Positions 7,735 through 16,351 of a stretch of DNA of 64,000 bases are shown here, in pieces. Under the pieces are notes generated by a model. It did no database searches. It worked only from the letters and a program-made list of their open reading frames with translations, and was not told the origin of the DNA. The stretch comes from Herbidospora solisilvae. Lineage in GTDB: Bacteria > Actinomycetota > Actinomycetes > Streptosporangiales > Streptosporangiaceae. The stretch lies in assembly GCF_009901565.1 (NCBI RefSeq), contig NZ_WXEW01000011.1, positions 1 through 64,000 on the forward strand, in the 5' to 3' direction. Each line of letters begins with the position of its first letter. Position 1 is the stretch's first letter. The position numbers were made by a program, and so were the translations under genes.

Positions 7735-8298
7735 TTATCGGCGCAGATTCCAGTCCCACACCTTCCGGGACACGATGACCTTGGAGAACGCGGCGTTGCC
7801 CGTCACCCGGATGACCGGGCCGTCGTCCTTCTCGCCGCCCGAGACGACCCGTTTCGCGAAGACCGCGCTGCCGTCGTCGATGACGTTGGCGTTGTCGGGC
7901 ACCCGGATGATCACCTTGCTGAACGCGGCGCTGATGTCGACGGTGATCTCACGGCCGGGCAGCACCGCGTCGCTCAGGTCGATGATCAGGGCGCCGAAGC
8001 GGGCCTGGAGGCGGAGGTGGCGGCCGGGCACCCAGCGGCCGTTCTTGATGACCTTGCTGAACGCGGCGGTGATGCTCTTGCGGCCGACGTCGGCCGGGGC
8101 GGTGTTCGCGACGGTGGAGGGGAGGTCCTTGGTGATGGGCACCAGTTCGCCCATGGTGACCGCGCCGTAGGTGGCTTCCAGGCGGTCGGCGTGTTCGGCC
8201 GTGGTGAGGCGGCCGGTGGCCAGGCCTTCGGCGATGATCGCCGCGACCCGGTCACGGTCGGCGTCGGAAGCGCGCTGACCTGGGTCTTCTGTCGTCAC
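7735..8298 (-). CDS. DUF1707 domain protein with LiaF-like C-terminal repeats
   Basis: A 187-aa protein starting at GTG 8298. Residues ~10-60 form a DUF1707 (SHOCT-like) domain: ASDADRDRVAAIIAEGLATGRL followed by EHADRLEATYGA. The rest is a beta-solenoid-like segment in which AAFSKVI occurs three times (ITAAFSKVIKNG, DISAAFSKVIIRVP, GNAAFSKVIVSRK), resembling the C-terminal domain of LiaF-type cell-wall stress proteins. No membrane segment or signal peptide is visible, so it is probably cytosolic or peripheral. The molecular role is unknown. It diverges from the radical SAM gene, with 181 bases between starts. Confidence 0.8.
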   Translation of the reverse strand: MTTEDPGQRASDADRDRVAAIIAEGLATGRLTTAEHADRLEATYGAVTMGELVPITKDLPSTVANTAPADVGRKSITAAFSKVIKNGRWVPGRHLRLQARFGALIIDLSDAVLPGREITVDISAAFSKVIIRVPDNANVIDDGSAVFAKRVVSGGEKDDGPVIRVTGNAAFSKVIVSRKVWDWNLRR

Positions 8299-8479
8299 AT
8301 GCCCCAGATTACCCGCATTCGAGATATGTCGCGAGAGGCAAAAATCATGACTACGGCCTTTACCAAATCCTGAATTCGGCTGTCGGGACGGTCCGATACC
8401 GGTATAGAGGTCCCCAGACGCCTGACAGGCCTCCTTGGTTTACACGAGATCGGAAAAACTACCGAGAAGGGAAGGCCGA

Positions 8480-9793
8480 GTGATCTTTAACGAGGGAACC
8501 CGCGGCTTCCGGGCATACACGACGAAACATCTCGACGACCTGCTTCGCGAGAAGGCCGGGTTCGGCGAGGAGGCGCGGCTACGGGTGCGCGCGGTGGCGA
8601 CCGTGCTGCCGTTCCGCACCAACGCCTACGTCGTCGACGAGCTCATCGACTGGTCCGCGGTCCCCGACGACCCGATCTATCGGCTCGTCTTTCCTCAAGA
8701 GGACATGCTGCCCGAAGCGGATGTCTCCCGTCTGGCGAACCTCATCAGGATGAACGCCCCGGTCAAGCAGCTGACGGCGGCGGCCAACGAGGTGCGCATG
8801 GGCCTCAACCCCCATCCGGCCGGGCAGCTCGACCTGAACGTGCCCAAGATCGGCGACGAGCCGGTGCCCGGTATGCAGCACAAATATCCCGAGACCGTGC
8901 TGTTCTTCCCCAAGCAGGGGCAGACCTGCCACGCCTACTGCACCTACTGCTTCCGGTGGGCCCAGTTCATCGGCGAGCCCGACCTGAAGTTCGCCTCCGG
9001 CGACGTCGACGCGCTCGTCGGCTACGTCCGCCGCCACCCCGAGGTGACGTCGGTGCTGTTCACCGGCGGCGACCCCATGATCATGGGAGAGCCGGTGCTG
9101 CGCCGCTACGTCGAGCCGCTGCTCGACCTGCCGCAGATCGACTCGATCCGCATCGGCACCAAGTCGCTGGCCTACTGGCCCGGCCGGTTCGTCACCGACC
9201 CGGACGCCGACGACACGCTCAAGCTGTTCGAGCAGGTGGTCAGGTCGGGCAAGAACCTCGCGTTCATGGCGCACTTCTCGCACCCTCGGGAGCTCGAACC
9301 CCAGGCGGTGGGTTCGGCGGTGCGGCGCATCCTGGACACCGGCGCCACGGTCCGGACCCAGGCCCCCCTCATCCGCACGATCAACGACGACGCGGCCACG
9401 TGGGCCCACATGTGGCGGCGGCAGAACGCGATGGGCATGGTCCCCTACTACATGTTCGTCGAGCGGGACACCGGGCCGCAGGACTACTTCGCGGTGCCGC
9501 TCGCCGACGCGTACGAGACCTTCAGAGACGCCTATGCCCAGGTCTCCGGTCTCTGCCGGACGGTCAGGGGCCCCTCGATGTCGGCCACCCCCGGCAAGGT
9601 CTGCGTCGACGGCGTGACCGAGATCAACGGGCAGCGGGTCTTCGTGCTGCACTTCATCCAGGCCCGTGACCCCGGCCTGGTCGGCCGTCCCTTCTTCGCG
9701 CGCTACGACCCCACGGCCGTCTGGCTGACCGATCTGCGCCCGGCGTTCGCCGACCGGTTCCCCTTCGAGTCGGCGGCTCCGGTCGCGGCCTGA
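8480..9793 (+). CDS. KamA-family radical SAM protein (lysine 2,3-aminomutase-like)
   Basis: A 437-aa protein. CHAYCTYCFRW (about residues 150-160) is the CxxxCxxC cluster motif that ligates [4Fe-4S] for S-adenosylmethionine cleavage. FTGGDPMIM follows as the GGE-like segment, and FMAHFSHPRELEPQA matches the KamA family. SATPGKVCVDG near residue 370 supplies a lysine that may be the PLP lysine of aminomutases; this assignment is positional inference. The GTG at 8480 is chosen over the frame's first codon (8435) because GAAGGGAAGG lies just upstream and IFNEGTRGF begins the conserved region. No lysine-degradation, polyketide or efp-type neighbours occur, so the substrate cannot be named. A stem-loop follows the stop. 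Confidence 0.82.
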   Translation: MIFNEGTRGFRAYTTKHLDDLLREKAGFGEEARLRVRAVATVLPFRTNAYVVDELIDWSAVPDDPIYRLVFPQEDMLPEADVSRLANLIRMNAPVKQLTAAANEVRMGLNPHPAGQLDLNVPKIGDEPVPGMQHKYPETVLFFPKQGQTCHAYCTYCFRWAQFIGEPDLKFASGDVDALVGYVRRHPEVTSVLFTGGDPMIMGEPVLRRYVEPLLDLPQIDSIRIGTKSLAYWPGRFVTDPDADDTLKLFEQVVRSGKNLAFMAHFSHPRELEPQAVGSAVRRILDTGATVRTQAPLIRTINDDAATWAHMWRRQNAMGMVPYYMFVERDTGPQDYFAVPLADAYETFRDAYAQVSGLCRTVRGPSMSATPGKVCVDGVTEINGQRVFVLHFIQARDPGLVGRPFFARYDPTAVWLTDLRPAFADRFPFESAAPVAA

Positions 9794-9822
9794 CCCCAAG
9801 GAGACGGAAAACAATTGCCCTC

Positions 9823-9861
9823 GGCCCGGGAGCCGCGTTTACCGTGCCTTTCTCCCGGGCC
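9823..9861 (+). terminator. possible terminator after the radical SAM gene
   Basis: GGCCCGGGAG and CTCCCGGGCC form a perfect 10-bp stem with a 19-base loop, 30 bases after the stop. No clear U-tract follows, and the long loop lowers confidence. Confidence 0.5.
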
Positions 9862-10057
9862 GGATGTGAATTCCCATCATGTGCCGCCAAGTCGGGCGCC
9901 CTCCAGCCCTCCGGTGTTGTGACTCCCGGTCACCGGGCCGTTTCGCGTGGTGATAGAAATTCGGCCTAGCCAATCGGCCGGCGCGAACCCGCGCCGGTTA
10001 CGCGGGGGTTCTCGGTTCCCGTTCCCTGACCTGGGACGGGGCTCAGGAGGCATTTAC
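9862..10057 (+). other. GC-rich structured leader of the secreted-protein gene
   Basis: This 196-base interval contains an inverted repeat GAACCCGCG / CGCGGGGGTTC (9985-10011, loop CCGGTTA). A second repeat-rich block follows (GGTTCCCGTTCCC...GGGACGGGGCTC, about 10013-10044) and ends directly at the AGGAGG ribosome site. It reads like a folded 5' leader that could control access to the ribosome site. I could not match it to a known riboswitch class. Confidence 0.4.
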
Positions 10058-10492
10058 ATGAAGCGCATGATCAAGGCAGCACTCGTCGTCGCGACCTTCG
10101 GCGTCGCGGCTATGTTCGCCGCGCCCGCTCAGGCCGCGGACGGCCCGGTCTCGGACCTGCTGGGCGGCATTCCGCTCGTCGGCGGGCAGCTCCCGGCCCT
10201 CCCGGGCGCCGACCTCGCCGCCGTCACCGGCGCCGTGCCGCCGGCCGCCGCCCCTGTCGCGGGCTGGACCGAGGCGGTGCGGGCCACCCCGATGAGCGCG
10301 AGCAGCAACGACGTCTCGACCCAGCTCGCCCCCACGCTGGACGCCGTCACCGGCGCCGCGGGCCAGGTCACCAGTGGCGCCAACCACATCAGCGGCGCCA
10401 GCAAGGACCTGACCGGTTCGGCCACCCAGGTGAGCAAGGCAGCCCAGAACCTGTCGGGCGCGGTCAGGAACATCGTCTCCGGCACCCGCTAA
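10058..10492 (+). CDS. small secreted protein of unknown function
   Basis: A 144-aa protein. The ATG at 10058 is fixed by AGGAGG 7 bases upstream and by the start of a clear signal peptide: MKRMIKAALVV, then an alanine-rich core, with likely cleavage after AQA near residue 27. The mature part starts with a Leu/Gly/Pro segment (LLGGIPLVGGQLPALPG). An Ala/Ser/Gly-rich helical tail follows, with regularly spaced polar residues (AGQVTSGANHISGASKDL) and no cysteines. The N-terminal LLGGIP...LPG style recurs in the secreted protein at 19402-19719. I recognise no family; a cell-surface or spore-wall role is possible but unsupported. A strong hairpin terminator follows. Confidence 0.75.
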   Translation: MKRMIKAALVVATFGVAAMFAAPAQAADGPVSDLLGGIPLVGGQLPALPGADLAAVTGAVPPAAAPVAGWTEAVRATPMSASSNDVSTQLAPTLDAVTGAAGQVTSGANHISGASKDLTGSATQVSKAAQNLSGAVRNIVSGTR

Positions 10493-10548
10493 GTGCCTCT
10501 CGGACACGTTGGCGTGGCCACGTCAACGTTTCCGTGCCTCTGACATAT

Positions 10549-10587
10549 GAGAACGGCCGGCGCCTTCGGGAGGCGCCGGCCGTTCTC
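10549..10587. terminator. bidirectional terminator
   Basis: GAGAACGGCCGGCGCC / GGCGCCGGCCGTTCTC is a 16-bp perfect stem with a TTCGGGA loop, followed by AGTTT on the plus strand and TCATATG on the minus strand. It ends the secreted-protein gene and overlaps the last codons of the convergent 53-aa gene. Confidence 0.85.
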
Positions 10588-10747
10588 AGTTTGCCCAGGG
10601 GCGCACCGACGTGCGCCTGGCGATCTGTGCCTGCAGTCTGGCCATCTGCCAGTGCAGTTCGATGAGCTGCTCGGTCAGCAGGGCAGGTGAAAGTTCAGAC
10701 GGGTCTTCGTCGGCCAGATGATCGATGGCCGTCACCAGCTCACTCAT
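10586..10747 (-). CDS. small 53-aa protein of unknown function
   Basis: A short gene on the minus strand from ATG 10747 to TGA 10586. GGGAGGGCGGG directly upstream is a strong ribosome site, and codon third positions are GC-rich as in neighbouring genes. The product begins MSELVTAIDHLADEDPSEL and continues with a predicted helix, LTEQLIELHWQMARLQAQIA, that has heptad-like hydrophobic spacing, so it is probably helical and oligomeric or partner-binding. There is no membrane segment or cysteine. The stop codon overlaps the base of the shared terminator hairpin. Function is unknown. Confidence 0.7.
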   Translation of the reverse strand: MSELVTAIDHLADEDPSELSPALLTEQLIELHWQMARLQAQIARRTSVRPWAN

Positions 10748-10824
10748 CCCGCCCTCCCATGGCATCGGCGTTCCTTAGATCGAATCCCCGTTCGAATCAT
10801 AGTGGAACACCGGCCGCAGCGGCA

Positions 10825-11361
10825 TCAGCTTTCGTACACCGGTGCGATGAATCCGCGCGCGAGGGTGTGGGCGGTGATGTTGAAGCCCACCACGGCCGGG
10901 TTGGCGTCGGGGTCGACGCCGAGCTTGTCGGTGTCGAGCGCGTGCACGGCGAACAGGTAGCGGTGCGGCAGCCCGGGGGGAGGGGCGGCGCCGCCGTACT
11001 CCTTGATGCCGTAGTCGTTCCTGGTGTGGACGGCCCCCTCCGGCAGCCCCGCGAAGTCGGGGCCGTTGCCGGCGCCCTCGGGGAGCTCGGTGACCGACGC
11101 CGGGATGTCGAACACGAGCCAGTGCCAGAAGCCGCTGCCGGTGGGCGCGTCGGGGTCGAAGCACGTGACCGCGTAGCTCTGGGTGCCTTCGGGCGCGCCC
11201 GACCACGTCAGGCGCGGGGAGACGTTCTCGCCGGTGAAGCCCCAGTCGTTGAAGACGTGGCGGCCAGGCAGCGTCGCACCGTCGGAGAGCCCGGGGGACT
11301 CGACGGTGAGCGCCGGGACCTCCGGCAGGTGGTCGTAGGGAATGGGTGCTGGCGTCGGCAT
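10825..11361 (-). CDS. YbhB/YbcL family PEBP-like protein
   Basis: A 178-aa phosphatidylethanolamine-binding-protein-like (Raf kinase inhibitor-like) protein. The family signatures are VESPGLSDGATLP, GENVSPRLTWSGAPEGTQSYAV, CFDPDAPTGSGFWHWLVFDIPA and YGIKEYGGAAPPPG, followed by HRYLFAVHALD. Those segments build the conserved anion-binding pocket around the DPDAP and GHR-type loops. Bacterial members are cytosolic and their ligands are mostly unknown. It stands alone between the 53-aa gene and the ABC exporter, all on the minus strand. Confidence 0.9.
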   Translation of the reverse strand: MPTPAPIPYDHLPEVPALTVESPGLSDGATLPGRHVFNDWGFTGENVSPRLTWSGAPEGTQSYAVTCFDPDAPTGSGFWHWLVFDIPASVTELPEGAGNGPDFAGLPEGAVHTRNDYGIKEYGGAAPPPGLPHRYLFAVHALDTDKLGVDPDANPAVVGFNITAHTLARGFIAPVYES

Positions 11362-11416
11362 GGCGCACTCCGCTCGGGATAGGTCGCGATCTTCCTGCGG
11401 GCCTATCCTCTACCAC

Positions 11417-12247
11417 TCACGCCTTGTTGTAGGCGCCGATCACCTCGGCCGGGTCGCCGTCCATCTTGATCTTGCCCTTGTGCAGCCAGATGACGCGGTT
11501 GCAGGTCTCCTCGATGACGTCGAGGTTGTGGGCGACCAGGAAGACGGTGCCGGCCGACTCGCGCATCTGCATGATGCGCTTCTGGGAGCGCTTGCGGAAC
11601 TCGCGGTCACCGGTGGCCAGCGCCTCGTCGATCAGCAGCACGTCGTGGACCTTCGCCGACGCGATGGCGAACCGCAGACGGGCGCCCATGCCCGACGAGT
11701 AGGTGGACATGGGGAACTGGACGAACTCCCCGATGCCGGAGAAGTCGACGATCTCGTCGTACTTGGCCCGGACCTCCGAGGGGGTCATGCCCATCGCGTA
11801 GCAGCCGAGGGTGATGTTGCGCTCGCCCGTGAGCTCCTTCATCAGGGCGGCGTTCACGCCCAGGAGCGAAGGCTGGCCGTCTGTGTAGACCGCGCCGGAG
11901 TGGGGCGGCAGCAGCCCGGCGATGGCGCGCAGCAGGGTCGACTTGCCCGAGCCGTTGCGGCCGATGATGCCGATCGCGTCGCCGTGGCGGGCCACGAAGG
12001 AGACGCCCTTCACGGCGTGGACCTCACGCATCTGCGGGCGGCCCTGGCGCTTGACCAGTCGCAGCAGGGCGGTGGCGGCGTTGCCCTTCTCCTCGGCCGA
12101 GGTCGCGCCGTAGACCTTGTAGACGATGTGGAGGTCGTCGACGATGACGGTCGGAGTGCCGGTGGCCGACGACTTCCTGGTCGCCTCCTGCTCTTCGGCG
12201 GTCAACGGCCACACCCTTTCCATCGCCATCGGCTTCGCCTCAGCCAC
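11417..12247 (-). CDS. ABC-2 type exporter ATP-binding subunit (Wzt/TagH-like)
   Basis: A 276-aa ATPase. Walker A is GRNGSGKST, the signature motif is STYSSGMGARLRFAIA, Walker B is VLLIDEALATGD, and the H-loop is LVAHNLD. The SSGMGARL signature and 'EAL' Walker B are typical of polysaccharide or teichoic-acid exporters (Wzt, TagH). It lacks the C-terminal sugar-binding extension of O-antigen Wzt proteins. The start is GTG 12247, overlapping the permease stop by 8 bases with GAGAGG upstream; longer frames add permease-overlapping sequence. Together with the upstream gene it forms a two-gene operon exporting an undetermined surface glycan. Confidence 0.88.
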   Translation of the reverse strand: MAEAKPMAMERVWPLTAEEQEATRKSSATGTPTVIVDDLHIVYKVYGATSAEEKGNAATALLRLVKRQGRPQMREVHAVKGVSFVARHGDAIGIIGRNGSGKSTLLRAIAGLLPPHSGAVYTDGQPSLLGVNAALMKELTGERNITLGCYAMGMTPSEVRAKYDEIVDFSGIGEFVQFPMSTYSSGMGARLRFAIASAKVHDVLLIDEALATGDREFRKRSQKRIMQMRESAGTVFLVAHNLDVIEETCNRVIWLHKGKIKMDGDPAEVIGAYNKA

Positions 12248-13151
12248 GTCCGTACCTCTCTTCGGCGCGCCAGAAGTACCAGAATCCGATGACAAGGGCG
12301 AACACCGCCCAGAATATGGCAGTCGTCCAGGCCCACTGGGGCGGGGTGTGGCTTTGGATGAGCAGGTCACGCATGAGCTCGATGTAAGCCGCGGCCGGGT
12401 TGAGCTCCATGATGTACTGCACGAACGCCAGCGACTCGGGCAGGTCGGCGACCCGGTCGGGGATGCTGAAGAAGACGCCCGAGGCGTAGAGCCAGGTCCG
12501 CATGATGAACGGGAGCAGCTGGTTCATGTCGCGGGCGAAGGCGCCCACGCGGGCCATGAAGAGGCTGGCCCCGATGTTGAAGGTGAGCTGCAGCAGCAGC
12601 GCGACCGGGATGAGCAGCCAGTAGAGGGTGAGCGGCTCGCCGGTGAGGAGCACGATCCCGATGAGCACCAGCATCGACCACAGCAGCTGCTGGAGTTCCT
12701 GCACCGCGTAGGCCAGGGGCAGCGCGGCGCGGGGGAAATGGAGCGCCCGGATCAGCGACAGGTTGTTCGAGATCGACTTGGCGCCGCCGCTGACGGTGCG
12801 CTGGGTGAAGGTGAAGATGAAGACGCCGGTGATCAGGAAGGCCGTGTAGTTGGAGATGTCCTTCTTCTGATCGAGGATGACGCCGAACATCAGGTAGTAG
12901 ACGCCGGCGTTCAGGAGCGGCGTGAGGAGCTGCCAGAGCTGGCCCAGCATCGACTGGCTGTATTTGGAGACGTTGCGCGACGTCGCGTACTTGAGCACGA
13001 AGTGCCGACGGGCCCAGAGCTGCTTCACGTAGAAGGGAAGGCTCGGGCGCGCGATCGCGCGACGGAGGCCGTGACGCTTCGCGAGCGCGGCCAGCGATTC
13101 CGTCGCTGCGCCGCCCTGCGCGTCCGCGACGGCGGAATCCGGCTGGCTCAT
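12240..13151 (-). CDS. ABC-2 type exporter permease (Wzm/TagG-like)
   Basis: A 303-aa membrane protein with six predicted membrane helices after a ~70-residue cytosolic N-terminus. The RHFVLKYATSRNVSKYSQSMLGQLWQLLTPLL stretch, interface helix and first membrane helix, is typical of TagG/RfbA-type permeases. NPAAAYIELMRDLL near the C-terminus is a second family mark. It is partnered with the overlapping ATPase gene. No glycosyltransferases are adjacent, so the exported polymer (teichoic acid, galactan-like or other) cannot be named from this window. Confidence 0.88.
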   Translation of the reverse strand: MSQPDSAVADAQGGAATESLAALAKRHGLRRAIARPSLPFYVKQLWARRHFVLKYATSRNVSKYSQSMLGQLWQLLTPLLNAGVYYLMFGVILDQKKDISNYTAFLITGVFIFTFTQRTVSGGAKSISNNLSLIRALHFPRAALPLAYAVQELQQLLWSMLVLIGIVLLTGEPLTLYWLLIPVALLLQLTFNIGASLFMARVGAFARDMNQLLPFIMRTWLYASGVFFSIPDRVADLPESLAFVQYIMELNPAAAYIELMRDLLIQSHTPPQWAWTTAIFWAVFALVIGFWYFWRAEERYGRG

Positions 13152-13626
13152 GGCAAGGACTCTATTGGATGCTGGTGAACGAGAAGCCTGCGATGGTCAT
13201 CCGTTGGCTCCTCGTGGGTCGGGTGAAGCCGCCGGTGGCGGGCGTGCCACGGCTTGGTCAAAGGTAGCCCACCAGGTCCTGATATGGGGACAACGCCACG
13301 ATCGGTACCGCAAAGGTCCTACCGTGGCTTTACCAGTACCGGGACATGTGTACCTTTGTGGGAGTTTTGGAGCCGTTTAAGAGGTTTGAGGCGACCTTCT
13401 TGGTATGCGTGTGACGCCCGACTGACGCACGTGTGACCGAACTGCAACGCAGCAGAGACAACACTGCGGTGTGTGGTGAGGGATGCTCGCGGACGACTGG
13501 CAGGGCGTCAGCTCGTTTGACCGTGTCTGCAAATCCAAGGTCCCCACAAGGGGCCGAGGGGGTGCCGGCCCGGACATCTCGCAGCTCAGCGCCAACGCCC
13601 ATCCTTTGAGGGAGGATCTACTCACT
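13152..13626. other. intergenic region between exporter and opp operon
   Basis: About 475 bases between divergent operons. It should hold both promoters. A TTGACC hexamer lies near 13519 on the plus strand, about 105 bases before oppA, without a good -10 at 17 bases. GGGAGGAT at 13610-13617 is the oppA ribosome site. No supported gene: the open frames here on both strands lack domains and start signals. Confidence 0.5.
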
Positions 13627-15294
13627 ATGCGCGTATTCAAGGGCGCACAGATCATCGCCGGCACCGCCGTGCTGGCGCTCGGCCTGGCCGCCTGTGGTGG
13701 TGGCGACGAGGCCACCGACCCTGCCGCGGGTGGCGAGGGAGCCGCCGCCGCGCCGGTCGTGGTCGAGATCGGCGAGCCGCAGCACGAGCTCGTTCCGGGC
13801 AACACCGCCGAGACCAACGGCGCCGAGGTGCTCAACGCCCTGTTCATCGGCCTGGTCAACTACGACGCTGACAAGAAGCCGATCAACCAGATCGCCGAGT
13901 CCATCACCTCTGACGACCAGACCAACTGGACGATCAAGCTGAAGGACGGCTACAAGTTCCACGACGGCACCCCGGTCGACGCGCAGAGCTTCGTCGACTC
14001 CTGGAACTACACCGCCAACGGCGCCAACGCGTACGAGGCCAACTACTTCATGGGTTCGATCGCCGGCTACGACGAGATGAACCCGGTCGACCCCGACGGC
14101 GACGGTCCGCAGGAGGCCCCCGCGGCCACCGCGACCAGCCTCTCGGGTCTGAAGGTCGTCGACCCGCTGACCTTCACGGTCGAGCTGAAGAACCCCTTCT
14201 CGGGCTTCCCGACCATGCTGGGCTACACCGCCTTCTACCCGATGCCCAAGGCCGCCTTCGGCCCCGACGGCAAGGTGACCGCCGCCTACGGCGAGTCCCC
14301 CATCGGCAACGGCCCCTTCAAGATGGCCAAGCCGTGGAAGCGCGGCGTCGAGACCAAGATCTCGCTGGTCCGCAACGACGACTACGCCGAGGCCAAGGCC
14401 AAGGTCGAGGCCGTCGACTTCGCGATCTACACCGACCTGAACACCGCCTACCGCGACCTGCAGGCCGGCAACATCGACATCATGGACCAGCTCCCGCCGG
14501 AGGTCATCGCCTCCGCCAAGGCCGAGCTGGGCGACCGCTACATCGAGCAGCCCTCCTCGGGCATCGGCTACCTCGGCTTCCCGACCAAGGTCGGCGCCGA
14601 CTACGCCAAGAAGGTCGAGCTGCGCAAGGCCATCTCGATGGCCATCGACCGCAAGACCATCACCGAGCAGGTCTTCTCCGGCACCCGCGTGCCGGCCGAC
14701 GACTTCATCTCGCCGGTCGTCGCCGGTTACCGTCAGGGCGCGTGCGGCGAGGCCTGCACCTACGACCCGGTGAAGGCCAAGGAGCTGTGGGACGCCAACG
14801 GCGGCGCGCAGGCCGGCACGATCGAACTGGGCTACAACGCCGACGGCGCTCACAAGGAGTGGATCGAGGCGGTCGCGAACAACCTCCGCACCAACCTCGG
14901 CGCCACGGTCGAGCCGAAGCCGGTCGAGAAGTTCGCCACCATCCTCGACGACCTGGGCGCGGACAAGTGGAAGGGCCTCTTCCGGATGGCCTGGATCATG
15001 GACTACCCGTCGCCGGAGAACTACCTCAAGCCGATCTTCGCGGCCAACGCCAGCTCCAACTACTCGGGCTTCAACAACAAGGAGTTCGAGGAGCTGCTCA
15101 AGAAGGCCGACTCGGCTCCCACCGTCGAAGAGGGCATCGCGGCCTACCAGGCCGCTGACGACATCCTGCTCAAGGAACTGCCCTACATCCCGGTCTACTT
15201 CTACCAGACCAACGGCGCGTTCTCCTCGAACGTGAAGAACGTCAAGATCGACCCGTTCGAGCGGATCGACATCGCGAACGTCGAGAAGGCCTAA
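13627..15294 (+). CDS. oppA: oligopeptide ABC transporter substrate-binding lipoprotein
   Basis: A 555-aa SBP_bac_5 family protein. The ATG at 13627 gives a lipoprotein signal, MRVFKGAQIIAGTAVLALG, ending in the lipobox LAAC|GG near residue 23, and follows GGGAGGAT. Mature features are LNALFIGLVNYDADKKP, YKFHDGTPVDAQSFVDSWNY (family signature near residue 120), the GNGPFKMAKPWKRG segment, and AISMAIDRKTITEQVF. It captures peptides (or another OppA ligand) outside the membrane and delivers them to OppBC. It is the first gene of oppABCDF. The lipid anchor replaces the periplasmic form found in Gram-negatives. Confidence 0.93.
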   Translation: MRVFKGAQIIAGTAVLALGLAACGGGDEATDPAAGGEGAAAAPVVVEIGEPQHELVPGNTAETNGAEVLNALFIGLVNYDADKKPINQIAESITSDDQTNWTIKLKDGYKFHDGTPVDAQSFVDSWNYTANGANAYEANYFMGSIAGYDEMNPVDPDGDGPQEAPAATATSLSGLKVVDPLTFTVELKNPFSGFPTMLGYTAFYPMPKAAFGPDGKVTAAYGESPIGNGPFKMAKPWKRGVETKISLVRNDDYAEAKAKVEAVDFAIYTDLNTAYRDLQAGNIDIMDQLPPEVIASAKAELGDRYIEQPSSGIGYLGFPTKVGADYAKKVELRKAISMAIDRKTITEQVFSGTRVPADDFISPVVAGYRQGACGEACTYDPVKAKELWDANGGAQAGTIELGYNADGAHKEWIEAVANNLRTNLGATVEPKPVEKFATILDDLGADKWKGLFRMAWIMDYPSPENYLKPIFAANASSNYSGFNNKEFEELLKKADSAPTVEEGIAAYQAADDILLKELPYIPVYFYQTNGAFSSNVKNVKIDPFERIDIANVEKA

Positions 15295-15409
15295 GACGGC
15301 ATCCAACCCGGGCGGCGGAACCCCTTGAGCCGCCCGGGATGGACCATCACTCTTGGGGCAGCCCGATTGGTTGCAGTGGGGCTGCCCTTCGTCATGATCG
15401 GGAGACCGA

Positions 15410-16351
15410 ATGGGCCGCTACGTTGTCAGGCGCCTGCTCCAGGCGATCCCTGTGTTGCTTGGCACCACGTTTCTCATCTTCACGCTCGTCTACTGGCTCC
15501 CCGGCGACCCCATTCAGGCTCTCGCGGGAGACCGGGCGGTCGACCCGGTGTTCCGGGCCACGATGCGTGAGATGTTCCACCTGGACGAACCCCTGGTAGT
15601 CCAGTACGGCTACTACATCCAGGGCATCCTTTCCGGCGACTTCGGAACCACCTTCCGAGGGCTGCCGGTCTCGACCATTTTCGAGGGCAAGTTCCAGATC
15701 ACCCTGAACCTGGCCATGATGGCCCTGGTGATCGAGGCGATCGTCGGCATCGGCCTCGGCCTGATCGCCGCGCTGCGCCGCGGCAAGGCCGCCGACACGG
15801 CCATCCTCGCCTTCACGCTGCTGCTGGTGTCGATCCCGACGCTGGTCAGCGGCTTCGTGCTCCAGCTCGTGCTGGGGCTGCAACTCAAGACCTCCACGGG
15901 AATCGACTTCTTCCCCGTGGCCGGCACCTCCGAGGGCTGGCGCAGCTACCTGCTGCCGGGCATCGTGCTGGCCGGGACGTCGATCGCGTACCTGACCCGG
16001 TTGACCCGGACGAGCCTGATGGAGACGCTGCGCGCCGACTACGTGCGGACCGCCGTCGCCAAGGGCATGCCGCGGCGAAGAGTGCTCGGCAGACACGCCC
16101 TGCGCAACTCGCTGATCCCGCTCGTCACCTATCTGGGCGCCGACCTCGGCACCCTGATGAGCGGCGCGGTGATCACCGAGACCATCTTCAACCTGAACGG
16201 CATCGGGCGCCAGCTCGTCGACTCGGTCTACCTGTCGGAGAACTCGGTGGTCGTCGGCATCGTGACCGTACTGGTGCTGATCTTCATCGCCGCCAACCTG
16301 ATCGTCGACCTCCTGTACGCCGTCCTCGACCCCAGGATCCGCTATGAGTGA
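15410..16351 (+). CDS. oppB: oligopeptide ABC transporter permease OppB
   Basis: A 313-aa inner-membrane permease with six membrane helices. The N-terminal MGRYVVRRLLQAIPVLLG is the classic DppB/OppB start, followed by the long extracytoplasmic loop with PGDPIQALAGDRAVDP. The EAA coupling loop is seen as DYVRTAVAKGMPRRRVLGRHALRN near residue 205. It overlaps oppC by 8 bases, indicating translational coupling. Confidence 0.95.
   Translation: MGRYVVRRLLQAIPVLLGTTFLIFTLVYWLPGDPIQALAGDRAVDPVFRATMREMFHLDEPLVVQYGYYIQGILSGDFGTTFRGLPVSTIFEGKFQITLNLAMMALVIEAIVGIGLGLIAALRRGKAADTAILAFTLLLVSIPTLVSGFVLQLVLGLQLKTSTGIDFFPVAGTSEGWRSYLLPGIVLAGTSIAYLTRLTRTSLMETLRADYVRTAVAKGMPRRRVLGRHALRNSLIPLVTYLGADLGTLMSGAVITETIFNLNGIGRQLVDSVYLSENSVVVGIVTVLVLIFIAANLIVDLLYAVLDPRIRYE

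Noticed and set aside
10781..10798. CGAATCCCCGTTCGAATC, resembling a tRNA T-arm
   Set aside because: No acceptor stem, anticodon arm or CCA partner on either strand; it is a short direct repeat only.
13330..13859. Minus-strand frames upstream of and overlapping oppA
   Set aside because: No start signals or domain similarity; they overlap the lipoprotein signal peptide of oppA in antisense.
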